Source: Symbiodinium microadriaticum
Lineage: Eukaryota > Sar > Dinophyceae > Suessiales > Symbiodiniaceae
Assembly: GCA_001939145.1 (NCBI GenBank)
Contig: LSRX01000067.1
Coordinates: 1,231,690 to 1,295,689, forward strand
Direction: 5' to 3'
Length of the DNA: 64,000 bases
Positions 10,124 through 22,800 of the stretch are shown one piece after another (positions within the stretch are counted from its first letter, which is position 1; the number at the start of each line of letters is the position of its first letter). The position numbers and the translations under genes were made by a program. The notes beneath the pieces are model-generated. The model ran no database searches. It saw only the letters and a program-made list of their open reading frames with translations, and was not told the origin of the DNA.

Positions 10124-13100
10124 CTTGGGCACAAGGTCGGCAATCGTCTCGCGATCTTGTAGCCGCTTTCGCAGCAAGGTCGAAGAGATATGTAGGAACC
10201 TGCCCACAAAACTCTGTGAAGTCAGGTTTCAAGCCTTCGGCTAAGAATCTAAAGTCTGGGGTCTCCATTTCCTTTGGACAGTTCCGGGGGCTGCGTTTCA
10301 AGGCCTGTGCTTTAGAAAGCTTAGTGCCAGGATGCCTAAACTCCAAATACACCCCAAAGCCGGAAGTGTAGTAAACCCTCCATACTATATACCTCAGATT
10401 GGTGTGCTAGAACGAGTTGGTCAACAAGCACGTCGTCATCACCGTCACCAACATCACCAACTTTGTCACGATCAACAAGCAGACTTGGAATTTGAAGTGT
10501 AACCCTAAACCACAAGCTCCCAGGCCCGTAACCCTAAACCCCAAAACCCGAAACCCCCCAAAATTCTCAACACTGAACCCTAAACCCTCAACCCTAAAAC
10601 CTAAACCCTGCCTTGGATCTGCCTGGATGTAAGCCGTTGGGATCGGACGTCGGCCGGCGATAATGAGTTGGCCCGCCAAGTTCCTTTCAAGATAGGGTCG
10701 AAAGAATTAGAAATAGTAGCCCCTGATAGTGTCTGACATAAACTGTATTATCATAGAACCGCAAAACCTATTGCAATTCGCAAAGCTCTTCGAACATCCA
10801 ACTCTTAGGGCTCAGGCTTTAGGGTTCAAGGTTTAGGGTTTTCTTTTTAGGGTCTCGGGATCTACGGGGTTTAAGGCATTTAGTAGCAAACCGCCCCAAA
10901 CCCTTCAACTTCAAGGCCCTATCATCATACAACTATATTGTAACATAGAATACGGAATAGAGCTGTAATGCACTCATGATCTGAACAAGTTGTACATTTA
11001 TTGTACTCCGAACAGAACTACAATACAGTTGTACTAATGCAGAACCTCCACAACTTTTGTCCAGCAAGCTGGGATCGGGCATGATTGTTGTTTTTGAAAT
11101 TGGCGGCCTTTTCCCAAGCAGCTGCGATAGCTACTGTCAGGGGCCCTAAATGGCGGCGAATGTACAAGTCATGCTCAAGACCAAAGCTTCAAAGCTAAGA
11201 GAGACAGACAGTAATTCACACTCAACCTGTTCTTTTGTCTTAAATGTAGGAAATGCTGTACAGGCTATACATTCTTGTTCTACTCAACCACAAACAAGTG
11301 GCACGATACTCCGAATTAAAAGTATCATCCTATGCGATCCATAATGGTCGTCTTATTCAGTTTCTGCGATACTACAATTTAACCGTACTGACTTCGTACA
11401 CACCAGGCTCAATCAGTCGGATGAGAAAGTCCCCTTTCATTGATTTCGTGAAAGGCTTGCGTAGCCGTGTCGATCCAGTCCACACGGTCTCCTCCGCCGG
11501 GGTAGAACTCACAAGTGCGACTGCCATCTTCTGTGAAGATAGATTGGCGTAAGGCGCTTCGCTCCATTTGTAGTCGCTTATCTTGAACCCGCGCCGGCGC
11601 GTCGGAACTCAGATGGTCGGCTAAGCCTTTACAGTCTGTGAGGCTGACGTGGGGTATCCGAATCCGTGGATTTCGGCTGGCACAGCTCGATTTCTATCTC
11701 TAGTTTCCTGACCGTTCTGTAGCGAACGTTTCTGCCTGCACGGCATACTCTTTTGATGGCTGTGCTCGAAAATGATACAACCATTACGTCGTATGTGTCA
11801 CAAGATAGATCACATAACTGCGCTGCAAGAGCTAAGAAATGAATCCTTCCTTGCTGGGATCTATTATTAGATTTCCCCGTGAAACTCGCATCGGATGCGG
11901 TTAGCACGCCTAACTTCTCAAAGTCAACACGTCCATTCCAGTACCTTAGCTTAACGTCCTTACCCTTAAGTGCTAACTCCAACACCTTGCTTGCTTCGTG
12001 CAAAGTTGCTATGGTAGCTCCCTTTAAGTTTCGGTATATCTGGCCTTGCTTGCTTAGATATCCACGAGAGACTGCCTACAGCGGAACGCAGCTGTCGTTC
12101 CTCTCCTCGGTCTACAAGGTCCGAGTGCTTCCGGCGCGCCTTAACGACTATGTACGTTGTCTAATCGGTGTTGTCGGTGACGTCAAAAGTACGTCATTTC
12201 CGCTTTTGTCGACTTGCTTGTCGCAAAACCTAAGTCGGCCTTGCTCTCGACGTCTTACTTCGAGCTTCGTAAGTAGTTTGTCGATGATCTTGCCACCTCC
12301 TCTGATGAATGCCGATAAAAAGTCATCCACATGTGTGGCGAGAACCCACACGACTCTTCGTTCTCTCGGAAAGAGTAGGACGCGGGGAAGATCCTGCTGG
12401 CCTGAAAACCCACAGATCTTGCCTCTCTGTCGACTTTTTGTTCCAGAATCCTCTTCCGCTATCGCAGAGTCCATAAATAGGTATACTCTGATCAACAGCA
12501 TTGCTTCCGGATCTACGTCAGGTAGTCCTCCGCTTGGTTGTCTCATAAGTACATCACGATCTATAGGTTCTGCTTGGAAGTAAGCATTGCGGATATCTGA
12601 AGACTCCACAGGAACACCGTGGGATGCTGCGAACGTCGCAACCGACGCATGGGTCGGGGCATCTGTCCGTGCCTCTGCAAGGCTTCAAAGCTCAGAGAAA
12701 CAGACAGTGATTCTCATTGTACTTTACTGTTGTTGATGATTTGGGCTGCTTCCTTAAACGATTTCGAGCCTTGGCTTTGAGGCTAGATCGGCAACCAAAC
12801 CTCCCGATGTGAATATTACAGAGGGCCGCCAATAAGCTTTGTGATACTCCACCTTGCGTCCACTTCACCTGCCTACTTTCAACAACTTTGTTCATAGCCA
12901 CGGACACGCAACTTTGCCTCAATGCATCGTTGCATGCACCTCTCCGTTAGACATGCAGTACACAGGCATGCACCACAGAAGACTACGATACAACAGCTAG
13001 TACACATCCGACCTCCAAACCCTGCAGCAGAGACTCTAAACCCTAAACCCTACGTCATAAACCCAAAAGACCCTAAATCATAAACCCTAAAACCCTAAAC

Positions 13101-14041
13101 CCTAAACCCCTAAGCCCCCAACCCCTACGCCCCCAAACCCTAAATCCAAAGCTCAGCCATGGAGCAGAAACTCCAGCTTCTTCTCGTCCAGGCCGTCCTC
13201 GCGAAAGTGTAGCTTGTTTCACTTCTTCTAGTGTTGTTCTTGGCCGGCACCTGAAGTGACGAAAACACCGAAAATACCGATGAAATCGCCCTCTCGCTTG
13301 CGCGCGTTTACGCGATGATGGAGCGTTCTTCTTGCTTTTCTCAATAAACGTAAGGAACCCTACGGCTTCGGGTTTAGGGTTTAGGTTCTACGGTTTAGGG
13401 TGAGGAAGGCCCTAAGGAATACGATACGATCAAGACTCCAAAGTGACAAATTTTGGGAGAGACGATGCGCTTCTGAGACCAGGATTCTGCTTGAGGCTCG
13501 GGGATCGCCCTCTTTGGAGGGCGGCTTCTATCTCGATGCCGGAAATGCGGAGTAGTCCAGACTTTAAAGTGATGCCGAGGATGGCGATGGCAGCAACTGG
13601 GGAGGAGGAGGAGAAGGAGGAGGAGAAGCAGGAGAAGCAGGAGGAGGAGAAGAGGAGGTGCGGGAGGAGGAGCAGGAGGAACAGGGGGGTGTGGACGATG
13701 ACGGAGAGGACGAAGTGGCAGAGGACCCGAGTGAGGATGATGATGGCGCTGACAGGGGTGATGGGCGGTACCATGCGGGACAGAAGGGTACTGCAAGGGT
13801 ATTTGTAAGGCCCAGATGCAGGTCCTTCTGCAAGCTGCGTATTCCACGGTACATGACTTTGGCACCGTGCTTCTGCGCATGCTTCCAGAGATAGCTATAT
13901 CTCGGCGGCATTCTGGGTTAGGGGCTCAGGATTAACAACTTTGGCGGCTTGGGGGTCTGGGGCCTCTAAAAGAACCTTGTGTGCGTGTGTGTCTATATGC
14001 ATGTATGTATGTATGTATGTATGTATGTATGTCTGCCTGCG

Positions 14042-14124
<83 letters not shown>

Positions 14125-17100
14125 GTCTGTCTCTGTCTGTCTCTGTCTGTCTCTGTCTGTCTGTCTGTCTGTCTGTCTGCCTGCCTGCCTGCCTGCCTGT
14201 CTGTCTGTCTGTCTGTCTGTATGTGAAAATAGCACGTCCTCACCTTCCCTCCGACTTTGCCACCTTGGTGGCTCAAGACACTTTGCCCTCAGTGAGAAAG
14301 GCGCTGCTGAACTTCAGGGTTACTTTGGTGTCTCAGTTGAGTGAGCTTCTGTCTGTATGTCTGTCTGTATGTACGTATGTATGCATGCATGCATGTATGC
14401 ATGTATGTATGTCTGTATATATATATATATATATTTATTTATTTATTTATTTGTTTATATCTATTTATGTATTTATTTATATTTATATATTTGTATCATA
14501 GACTCTAGCATGCAAGCATAAATGCGTAGTACACGGCCTTCTTCCAAGGTAGCCCCGTGTCCGCAACACGGCAAGATCCTTTAGCACTCGTCAGACTTCA
14601 TCCTCAAGCTCGAACCCGGCGTGTGTTCCTCACTAGTTGGAACAAGTAAGGTTTCGAGCCTGGGGCCTAGGGCCCCTAAACCCTAAACCGGGGCTTAGGG
14701 CTTCGGGTTTAGGCGGTTGTTGCTGCTATGGTTTAGCTGCCATTGAGTGTGCGCTGCTATTGCCTCTAAACCAGCCGCAGGGCAACCTCGAAAACAACAG
14801 AACACCATACTCAAAGCTAGCAAAGCTTCTAAATCCTGAGACCGCAAAACGCCCCCTCTCATCACCAGGCTTCTGGCCGAGGCACACAATGAAGACTTCC
14901 ACATTCGTCAGGCCCAGCTCTTTGAGCATTGCCTGCCGCTAATCGCTTAGAGACTCTTGGGATCTTCTCAGATGATGCCTTCAGTTAGAAGCACCGAACT
15001 TGGCAGGTTCTCTGAATTAGGGTCCCTGTCCAGGCCCCCAAAAGGGTACGGCACCCTTACACACAAAGGATCCTTAAAGAGACCCTAAAATTTAGAGAAC
15101 TACCCACGAAGGGGCCTTCATGCTTGGAACAGGGTTTTGGGGTACATTGTGGTATAAAAGATATGAAGGAACTCCAGGGAATAGAGTGGCGGTAATTATG
15201 CAGGCTCTAAGAAACGTAAACCTTTCTCAAACCCACCCCCTTTCCGGGGATACTACCTTTCAAGCTTATGTTTAGGTGCCTGTTTGGGCTCCTGTTAGAA
15301 GCTCCGAGCAAAGCCGAAAATCTTTTAAAGCCCTGAAGCCCTGCATTGAATAGACACACCAAGCTCGGAAACGAGAAGCTTAAACCCCCTAGAACCCCGA
15401 ACCGGAAACGCAACAAAAAAAGCGAAAGCACTGAAGCTTCCAAAAAGCACCTAAACCCCCCAAGAAACCTTGTGACCCCTGGCATTCCCAAGACACCCCT
15501 GAAAGCCCTCAGCACCTAAACCTCCAAACCCCCTGAACCCTGAACCCCTATGAACCCTGAGCCTAAACCCCAAACTCCTAACCCGCTAAACCCTAAACCC
15601 CCCACACCCTAAACTCCCAAACCCAAGAAAGCCCCCGAAAGCCCCCGCCCCTTTCCAGGCCCCCGAAAGCCCTTAGGGCACGTTCACAGCCGAGGGGGCC
15701 CGAAGAAGCTCCTGTCGGACGTACGGGCTCACGGCATAGGTCTTGGACCTTAGACCGGGCTTTAGGATTTTTGGGGGGTTTTAGGGTTTAGGGGCTCAGA
15801 GGTTTAGGGTTTTCGTGGTTTTTAGGGTTTGGGGGCTTGGGGGCTTTAGGGCTTTTGGGATTTTAGGGTTTAGGGGCTTAGGGGTTTAGGGGCTTAGGGG
15901 TTTCGGGTTTGGGGTTTTAGGGTTTAGGGGCTTAGGGGTTTCGGGTTTAGGGCTCACATGGGAATTTAACATTGGGGCCTTCATGATACGAGGGTTCCTT
16001 GCAAACGGCTCCTTTGGAGGGTCACTATAAGGATTACTTCAGGGCTTTAATAACAGAGCCTAAATAATTGGAAAAGGGTCCCTTTTAGGGTTCCTCGATG
16101 GTTCTTTAAGGGCTACTACGGCCTGAACAGTTCGACTGGGGCTTCTCTCGGGTTTCTTTACAGGCTTCCGCAAAGGGTTCTATAAAGCTCACTATCAGGA
16201 TTACTTATCGGGGGCCTTTCGAAGTAGAGTGGACGTTCGGGGGATACGATGGAAAAACTTGCTTAAGCTAGGTCTTAGGGTTCAGGGTTCAGGATTATAC
16301 AGGATCTGTGGTATTCAGCTCAAGATACCAAGGATTTAGGAATTAGGGTCCTGGGGACCCCACGATTCAAGGCTTAAGGATTTAGGCGCTAGGGTCTCGA
16401 AGTTCAAGGTTCGGGTGTGAGGGATTAGGCCGTAGAGTCGAGGGCTTTGGGTTTTGGCTTTCAGGATATATAGGATTTAGGGTCTAGGGTTTAAGCATTT
16501 TAGAGTTCAGGGTACGGCGGGGGGGGGGGTGTGAGGATGTAGGGTTCAGGGTCTTGTGTTAGGGGTTTTTTTGGGGGTTTAGGGCTTAGGGTTTAGGACT
16601 GAACCCCTTGAGGTTATGGGCCTGGAAACCTTCAAGGGCACTGGTCTACTTGGGGCTGGGGAGCCTTGGGATTTACGGGTCTCGTCTAGGTGCGAAACAG
16701 AGGCTTAGGTCCTAGAATGTAGGGATTGCGGGTCTGAGGTTGCTAGGACTTGGGGTTCAGCCTCTGAGAGTTTTGGGCCTTGGGACTTATGGGCTTTCGA
16801 GGTTACGCACTAGGGGTGCTAAAGGGCTTACGGCTCGGGGGCTTCCAGGTGTCGTTTGCAGGGTTTCACGTGCAGGGTGTGGGGGCTGCCTGGCTTCAGT
16901 TCAGGAATGTGGGAGCCGACTGCGGCGCTCAAGAAGGCTGCACAGCAATACATGAAGAAAGCAACCACGGCGATCGTTCTTGCTGATGATCTTCCATTCA
17001 ATTACTCAAAACTCCCGCTTTTGATCTTATCGAAGTCCCCAATCCGAGTTTCTACATTGCTTCATGCAGAGCTCTACCAATAGCCGTGCTGCTTCACGGA

Positions 17101-18153
17101 GACAATCAGTCTTACATGAATGCTCCGGCAGGCAGAACATATTTCGGTCACCATGACCGTCATGTTCTTGTGATTGCTACCATGATCTATTAAAATACCC
17201 CTGATAAAACTCTCACGAACTCAACTCATCAGCTGAAAAAGATAGCTGAGCTGCGGGTTTACCCCAATGACCATGTGCACCCGCTCATACCTCGCCTTGG
17301 CTATCAACTTCGCAGATCGGCGAGCCCGGGGGTTCTGAGAAATTGTGCCTAGTATCATGAATGTGACAGTTGCCAACTCTACCCGAAGCCGAATTCTAAA
17401 CCCAAGAGAAGTGGCTCCTTCTATGTGGAGGGTCGTCCGTGCAGTTCTGGCTCGATGCAGCGAGTTCAGCTTTAAGATTGGGATGACAGCACTGAGGAGC
17501 ACAGAAACCCTGGGCAGCATGCAAGGGTGGTGGTGCAGGTCCTGAATCCAATTCCGTGCAAGGATATCCCGGCCCGCAACCGCAGCTTGCTTTATGGCTA
17601 GGCTGGCAGCAGGCATCAACTACCAGACAACAAATAGAATAGAAAATATACTGTACTTCAAGATACTATAAATACTCTTAATAATATACAGCCGTATACT
17701 ACAATATACGTTAATATACCATAATACATTCAGCTTCGAGATCCGAGACCAGAGCAATGGAAGCCAAGGCGCTGAGAGGTATCTTACCACTTCCTCGGCT
17801 CCGGGAGTCCGGCTTCTCTCGAATTCCCAACACCCCTGCCCTCAGCAGAGAGAGAGAGAGGGGGGAGGCAAAACGAGAGAAACAGACAGGGAGAGTGACC
17901 GAAACAGAAAGACGGGAAAAAGACAGCAGCAGAGACTCTCCACAGAAAAAACACCCAAGCGGCAGAAGCACGACTTCTGTCTGCCGCCCGGCTCCCAAAA
18001 TATCCCCAAAATCCACAAGAGCAAGGGTTTAGGGTTTAGAGTGTAGGGCAAGAGCAAGGGTTTAGGGTTTAGCGGTTGACATTCATGCGAAGTGGCGAGA
18101 TGTCCATGGTGTGGCGGGTTGTAGGATCCAGCAGTGACCTTTCTGACGGACAT
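10124..18153 (-). CDS. CoaD-type (phosphopantetheine adenylyltransferase-like) nucleotidylyltransferase, split over five or more exons
   Basis: Five minus-strand segments in the right order spell a cytidylyltransferase-fold protein. A (18153-18094) reads MSVRKVTAGSYNPPHHGHLA and holds the HxGH nucleotide-binding motif. B (17310-17242) has ARYERVHMVIGVNPQLSY. C (14938-14885) has RQAMLKELGLTNVEVFIV. D (about 13896-13772) has WKHAQKHGAKVMYRGIRS, matching the RG(L/I)R region of CoaD. E (10199-10124) has FLHISSTLLRKRL, the ISST(x)hRK signature, then ADLVPK. The spacing follows bacterial CoaD except for about 10 residues missing between D and E, so a small exon is probably unseen. D-E is phase-compatible (TG|G). 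The B-C and C-D junctions are unresolved. CoaD transfers AMP from ATP to 4'-phosphopantetheine in CoA synthesis; NaMN/NMN adenylyltransferase is the alternative. Introns carry a copia relic, microsatellites and a short TIR element. Confidence 0.65.
10411..10497 (+). CDS. Candidate exon of unknown gene (plus strand)
   Basis: After GTGCTAG, 29 codons with strong G/C third positions read NELVNKHVVITVTNITNF and then VTINKQTWNLK, followed by AAGTGTAACC, a possible donor. It lies antisense just upstream of the last exon of the CoaD-like gene. Codon quality is the only evidence. Confidence 0.2.
11184..11220. repeat. Left copy of a ~37-bp direct repeat flanking the copia relic
   Basis: AGCTTCAAAGCTAAGAGAGA and the following bases match 12681-12718 with about five mismatches, in the same orientation. 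Confidence 0.6.
11390..12680 (-). mobile_element. Degenerate Ty1/copia retrotransposon fragment (RT and RNase H)
   Basis: Minus strand. From about 12675 the frame gives TDAPTHASVATFAASHGVPV and then SSDIRNAYFQAEPIDRDVLM, the start of the copia-type reverse transcriptase, and THVDDFLSAF, which contains the catalytic VDD box. At 12003-11629 a second frame holds the RNase H start SDASFTGKSNNRSQQG. From about 11620 a third frame reads GDRVDWIDTATQAF, and a shifted frame (TKSMKGTFLIRL, VYEVS) completes the typical C-terminus. At least three frame changes show it is inactive. The expected VYGTRDA-type RT segment is damaged. No gag, protease, integrase or LTR was found. It sits in the last large intron of the CoaD-like gene. 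Confidence 0.8.
12681..12718. repeat. Right copy of the ~37-bp direct repeat flanking the copia relic
   Basis: GGCTTCAAAGCTCAGAGAAA and the following bases match 11184-11220 in direct orientation. The pair brackets the retroelement relic almost exactly. It is too long for a target-site duplication; it may be remnant terminal sequence or a duplicated insertion site. Confidence 0.55.
13036..13145. repeat. CCCTAAA telomere-like tract
   Basis: Repeated CCCTAAA with variants (CCCTAAAA, CCCTAAG, CCCAAA), C-rich on the + strand, within an intron of the CoaD-like gene. Confidence 0.85.
14003..14225. repeat. CTGT tetranucleotide array
   Basis: TGTA units, then long CTGT runs interrupted by CTCTGTCTGT and GCCT variants. 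All six frames are open, giving false Cys-Leu-Ser-Val proteins. It lies in an intron of the CoaD-like gene. Confidence 0.95.
14350..14500. repeat. TGTA, TA and TTTA microsatellite
   Basis: A second array 125 bp after the CTGT array: TGTA/TGCA units, a TA run, then TTTA units. The unique sequence between them (14226-14345) is open in one + frame (SDFATLVAQDTLPSVRKALL) but shows no family. Confidence 0.9.
15002..15105. mobile_element. 104-bp TIR element, introner family, in an intron of the CoaD-like gene
   Basis: Ends are GGCAGGTTCTCTGAATTAGG and, on the opposite strand, GGGTAGTTCTCTAAATTTTA. The interior contains GGGTACGGCACCC, the same core seen in the RCC1 intron element (38788-38890) and at 58589-58685. 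No clear target duplication remains. Confidence 0.75.
15768..15955. repeat. TTTAGGG-derived G-rich tract
   Basis: Runs of TTTAGGG, TTTAGGGGCTTAGGGG and TTTTGGG, G-rich on the + strand. The flanks (15490-15620) carry the complementary CCCTAAA orientation, so the G-rich and C-rich tracts face each other. Confidence 0.8.
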
Positions 18154-21100
18154 GTGGAGGATGTGGGGCCCTGCAACCCCAATCTGGGAGCGTTTTAGGG
18201 TTTGGGATTTAGGGTTTTGGGTTTAGGGAGCATCTATGGGCAGTGTTCCTGCGAAACCAACCCTTCTGACGCGTGCTTCTACTACACTGCGAAGTCCTAC
18301 TTCTTGTTCGAGGCTGGCTAAACCCTACAACCTACACCCTAAGCCCAAAATAGATTTGTGCAGTCCGTGTTCCTTCTCCAACAAGGGTTTAGGGTTTAGG
18401 GATTCTGCAGAGACACATTGCAAGGAAATCTCGTTTTGCATCACACTCTGTTGATGGACGGAATCCTGCATTATCCATCAAAAGGCAGAAGCCACCATTC
18501 CAACATTTAGGACACTTGAGGCAATGCAAACAGGAGGCCTGGAAAGCACAGGGTTCAGGGGGTTTAGGGTTTTCGATGTAGGGTTAAAGATGTTTGAGGG
18601 CTCAGGGTTGTAAGCTTCAGGGTTCGAAGGCTTTGGATTTGGGATTCAGGGTTTAAGCCACTAGGCGAATCATGTCGGGCTGGGGCCAAGGGTGTAAGGT
18701 CCAGGGCCCGGAGGCTTGGGTCGGTTGCAGCGGTAGCCGCCAGGAGCGACCTAAGCCCCACGGCTTAGGCCTTGCAAGGCCGACGGACTGAAGGCTTCAA
18801 GGCAGCGCCTTACATACTATGATATGATAGGAGCATGCTGTAATACAGAATGTTCTCGTGCACCATAACAGAACCATAGCACATTACATGAGACTCAACC
18901 ATATTCTATAAGGGTTTCAACCGGGTAAGACTGAGGGTCTTGAGGGTTAAACTTAGGGCTTGGCGGCTTTGACTAATTCGTTTCAGCCCAGAACTTTCCA
19001 CTTCAAGCTCCTTAGGATTTAGGGTGTCGGGTTTAGGATTTAGGGGTTAGAGGTTTATTAGGGTTCCTGTGAGACGAGCTGCGGCCAAGCCTTGCTCACG
19101 CACCGCTGGAGGTGCGAGGGGTTGGCGCAGGTAGCTGCTGGTGCCCAGGCAGATTCCGAAGTAACCTGGCTTCGATTAAGAGTCAAGGGGTTTGGGGTAT
19201 AGGGCCTAGGGTTCACAATCCCATCTTCGGAATATTGATCCAGGACACCCCAAAGAACACGAAGTCAAGGAGACCGAGCCCATAAGAAGGCATCAGCCTA
19301 GGCGCAAGCGCTCCCACCCCTTCGTCCCATGACTCCTCAAGCCATTTCTCGCCGCAACATCTCAAAACACACAGGGAGGAAGGAAACGGGAGTAAGAGCT
19401 TCGGATTCAGTGAACTGAGAGCTGGTTGCCCGGAATATGCTACAATACTGACCCAGTAAGACTATGTAAGACTACAAACATAGTTTTTCTACATACATGT
19501 AAGTATATTATTTATGTCTATATGCCTCAAGCCCAACCTCCATTCTCGGATGCTCAATGCCAAATCTGCAGCTCCAACCTACTAGCCACGGCGGCTGCCG
19601 CTATTTTAAACAATCATCAGCAAAAATGAAAAAAGCACTCAAAAACCCTACACCTCAAATCGTAGACCCTGTTCCTTAAACCCTAAAGTCTGAACCCTGA
19701 AGCCGAACAACAGCTATCAGCCCAGTGATTCTCTGTCAGGCCTAGAAGAGAGGCCAGGGGGAGCCCGAGACCCAGGACACACCTCAGAGAGGGGTCTTGG
19801 GATTTTAGGGCTTTGGGTTTCGGGGTTTAGGGGGGTAGGGTTTAAGCCGGTGCAGGGTTTCGGGCTTAGGGCAGAGGTGTCTTGCGGAATGGTGCTTAGG
19901 CATGTTGCTTAAGGCATCCGGCGAAATCAGATGGCAGTCTTTGCTTGGTATTACTGCGGAGATCGATCTGCTGCTCGCTGAAGCGGCTGAGCTTGCAGCC
20001 TCCTCCTCCTCCTCCTCCCATCAATACTCATCCTGCCCCTCCATATTAGCCCTGCCTGCACTTGTTTGCCACTCCTCCTGCTCCTACCACTCCTCCTCCT
20101 GCTCCTTCTGCACTACCAAAATAATCGTTATGCCACCAGAAGGGACGGTATACACCTACATTCTTCTACCACTTCCTGTCCCGAAGTGTTTTGTTGTCAT
20201 GGAGTTCCAAATAACAATGACCCAGCGTTGTATACGTGGCGAGTCTTAGCAGTTTCCTTTGCTGGTATACTGCTGCTGGATAACATTGTACGGCTGTTGA
20301 TTAGAGTGCAGCTGTATATCCGCAACTTTTCATCATTCTGCCGTAATATTCAACCGGTACATTTTACTCTTTAGCTTTGTGTGGCTGCCTGACATTCAGG
20401 TTACTTTGACAATGTGTTCTCATCTTCTCTTCTCAGGCTCACCTTCTAATCGACTTCAACCCAGCACTATGCTTCAACAGTACTACATGTGGGTATCAAT
20501 CAGCGAAGTGTGGGGCATCTTGTATTGGTAGGCTTCAGATTTGCAGTATTGCACTATGTCGCTGCAGTCCGCGTTTTGCACCACAAGGTGGAGGCTTGTG
20601 TCGGTGCTTCCATTCATGCCCAAAGCTTGAACCGTGAAACCCTCAAACCCTGAACCCAAAAACACTCCTCGCCTCCAGAATATGAACGGCTTTAGGGTTG
20701 TCCCTTCCGACAGCTTCTGATGACAGAACCCGATGCCCTACTGCTGAACGCTAACTACACTCCGAGCCAGGAATCCTACTCTTCAGAGGCTTCGGGCTTA
20801 AGGTTTAGGGTACACGGTTTAGGATTTAGGGTTGAGGGTTCAGGTTTAGGGTTCTATAGTACCCTGAAGGAAAACGGAAGAACTCAAAAAAAACGGATGC
20901 GCATCCCCGGCGCGCGGAAGGCGCTGCAGCAGCACCCAGAGCCAACGCGGACCCGGCTCCTGGAAGTGTAAGTAGTTTGATTTAGGAGTTTAGGGCCTTT
21001 AGGGTCTAGAGTTGGAGGGGTCTTCTGAATTACAGGAACCCGCATCCCGACAAGCTTACTAGAGCCCTGACATCAAAGCAGGGAGAGGTCAATGTAATGG

Positions 21101-22800
21101 AGGTGTAATAATTTCTGTTATAGAAACTTTGCTTAATCTATATTATCCTCTAACCCTAAACCCTAAACCCTAAACCCTAAAACCCTATTATCCTATAAGA
21201 TCAACCGGCAGTAGTTCCTAATTATTCCGACCCCCTTTTTTTGACAACCTCAAGCTTGGGAACACAGGGCTCATGGCGACCTTGCGCCGGAGGGTTTCGG
21301 AGTAGAGAGGTTTAGGGCTAGGGGCTTGAGGTTCGGGGTTTAGGGCTTTGGGGTTTCAGGCTTTAGGGTTTAGGGTCAGGGCTTAGGGCTTTAGGGTTTA
21401 GGCTTTTGGGCTTTGGTGCATTGAATCCGAAGAAGGAAGCGCTTTAAGTGGTCAGAGCCTGGAGAAGGGGCCAACTTTAGCGGCCTAAAGCTGCTTCGGA
21501 GCTGTACTGCTTCTCTTTTGTCCCTCCCAAACTCTCCACTCCCTAAACCCCGTACCCTAAACACTGAGCGCCAAGCCAAAAACCTTACTCACTAAATTCT
21601 GCCCAATCCCTACATCCTAAACCCTAAACCCCAGACTCCCCTCAACCCTACACCCTACACCCCAACGATGTGCTCCGAATCTCGCCACCCAAACGTTTTT
21701 GGCGAACTTTTGCAGGCGCAGGCCGGCTGTGGCTGTAAGCCGTGCCAAGGGCCTCGCACTTGTCGGGGCTCAGTTAAGGTTTAGGGTTTAGGGTTTGGGG
21801 TTTAGGGTTTAGGGTTTAGGGTTCCTTCAAAGGGTTCCGTTTCGGGTTTGGGGTTTAGGGTTAGGGGTTTAGGCGTTTGTTGGGTTTGCTGGTTTAGCCT
21901 CAAAGGATTCGGCTCCTTTACGGGATCTACAAGGGATCCTTATTAAGGGAAAGGCCTCCCATTCGGGTTTAGGGTTCCTTCGAAAGGGTGCCTGTTCGGG
22001 TTCCTTCGAAGGTTCCTTTTAGTGGCTCCTCCTTTGCAACTCGCCCTGAGGTTTGGGGCGATGGTGATTTAAGGCTCGGGATTGGGTTTTCGGGTTTATG
22101 GCTTTAGGGTCTAGGGTTTAGGGTTTAGAGGGCTTAGGGCGTTTAGGGTCTAGGGGTTGAGGGTTTAGGGAGTTGAAATGGGTTGCGGGCTTAGGTGCTG
22201 GAGTTTTCGACAGGATGCTCCCTACCAACCCTAGCAGTCCAGGCCCGCCGGATGAAAACGAACTCGCAGAATCACTAGATTTCAGTGCTACTTCTACAGA
22301 CGAGGCCTTAGCAAACACGAGGATTGCTTTGCTGCCTCTGCTTATGCTTCACTGGGTTCCCCGTACACTTCTTCCAAACCGTGATCCCTCTAGGATACTT
22401 CCTCGTGGGATCCTATCCAGTTGCAGCCGTGCTGCGAACATCCTTGGTCGGCAAGGCTGCTCTGTGTTACAAAGAACACGAATGAGAGCTTGGGGGTTCA
22501 GGGTTTCGGGTTAGGGGGCAGGGTTTGGGGCTTGGGGTCTTGGTTTAGGGTTTGGAGTCTTTGATCTGATACTCCTATGTGAACCGGAACTGCTAGCGAT
22601 GGGAACAGCTGGTCAAAGAGTCCAAGTCACTGTGACAGGGTTCAGGGTTTAGAGTCACGCAAAGACTGCATCCCAGTCCCAAACAGCTTCCACTGCTTGA
22701 TATTCTAAGTTCGCTGCTGCCCAAAGCTTGCATGTTCTGTTTGGAAAAACTTTAGACACTAAGCATAAAACCCGAAACCCTTAAGCCTAAAACCATCAAC
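18154..22800. other. Intergenic, telomere-motif-rich; no gene recognised
   Basis: Many short TTTAGGG/CCCTAAA runs are present (about 18195, 18390, 19020, 21150, 21350, 22100). Minus-strand open segments at 19390-19220 (LMPSYGLGLLDFVFFGVSW), 19165-19085 (GYFGICLGTSSYLRQPL) and 20640-20490 look somewhat protein-like but have no family match I can name. A TCC-rich stretch starts near 19997. Confidence 0.5.
21775..21880. repeat. TTTAGGG tract
   Basis: Consecutive near-perfect TTTAGGG units, including six almost uninterrupted copies, G-rich on +. Confidence 0.85.

Noticed and set aside
13430..13911. Long minus-strand Ser/Leu-rich frames after exon D of the CoaD-like gene
   Set aside because: They run into a GGA/TCC-rich low-complexity stretch; only the part up to about 13772 fits the enzyme family.
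13932..14501. Cys-Leu-Ser-Val and Thr-Asp-Arg-Gln proteins
   Set aside because: Translations of the CTGT array on both strands.
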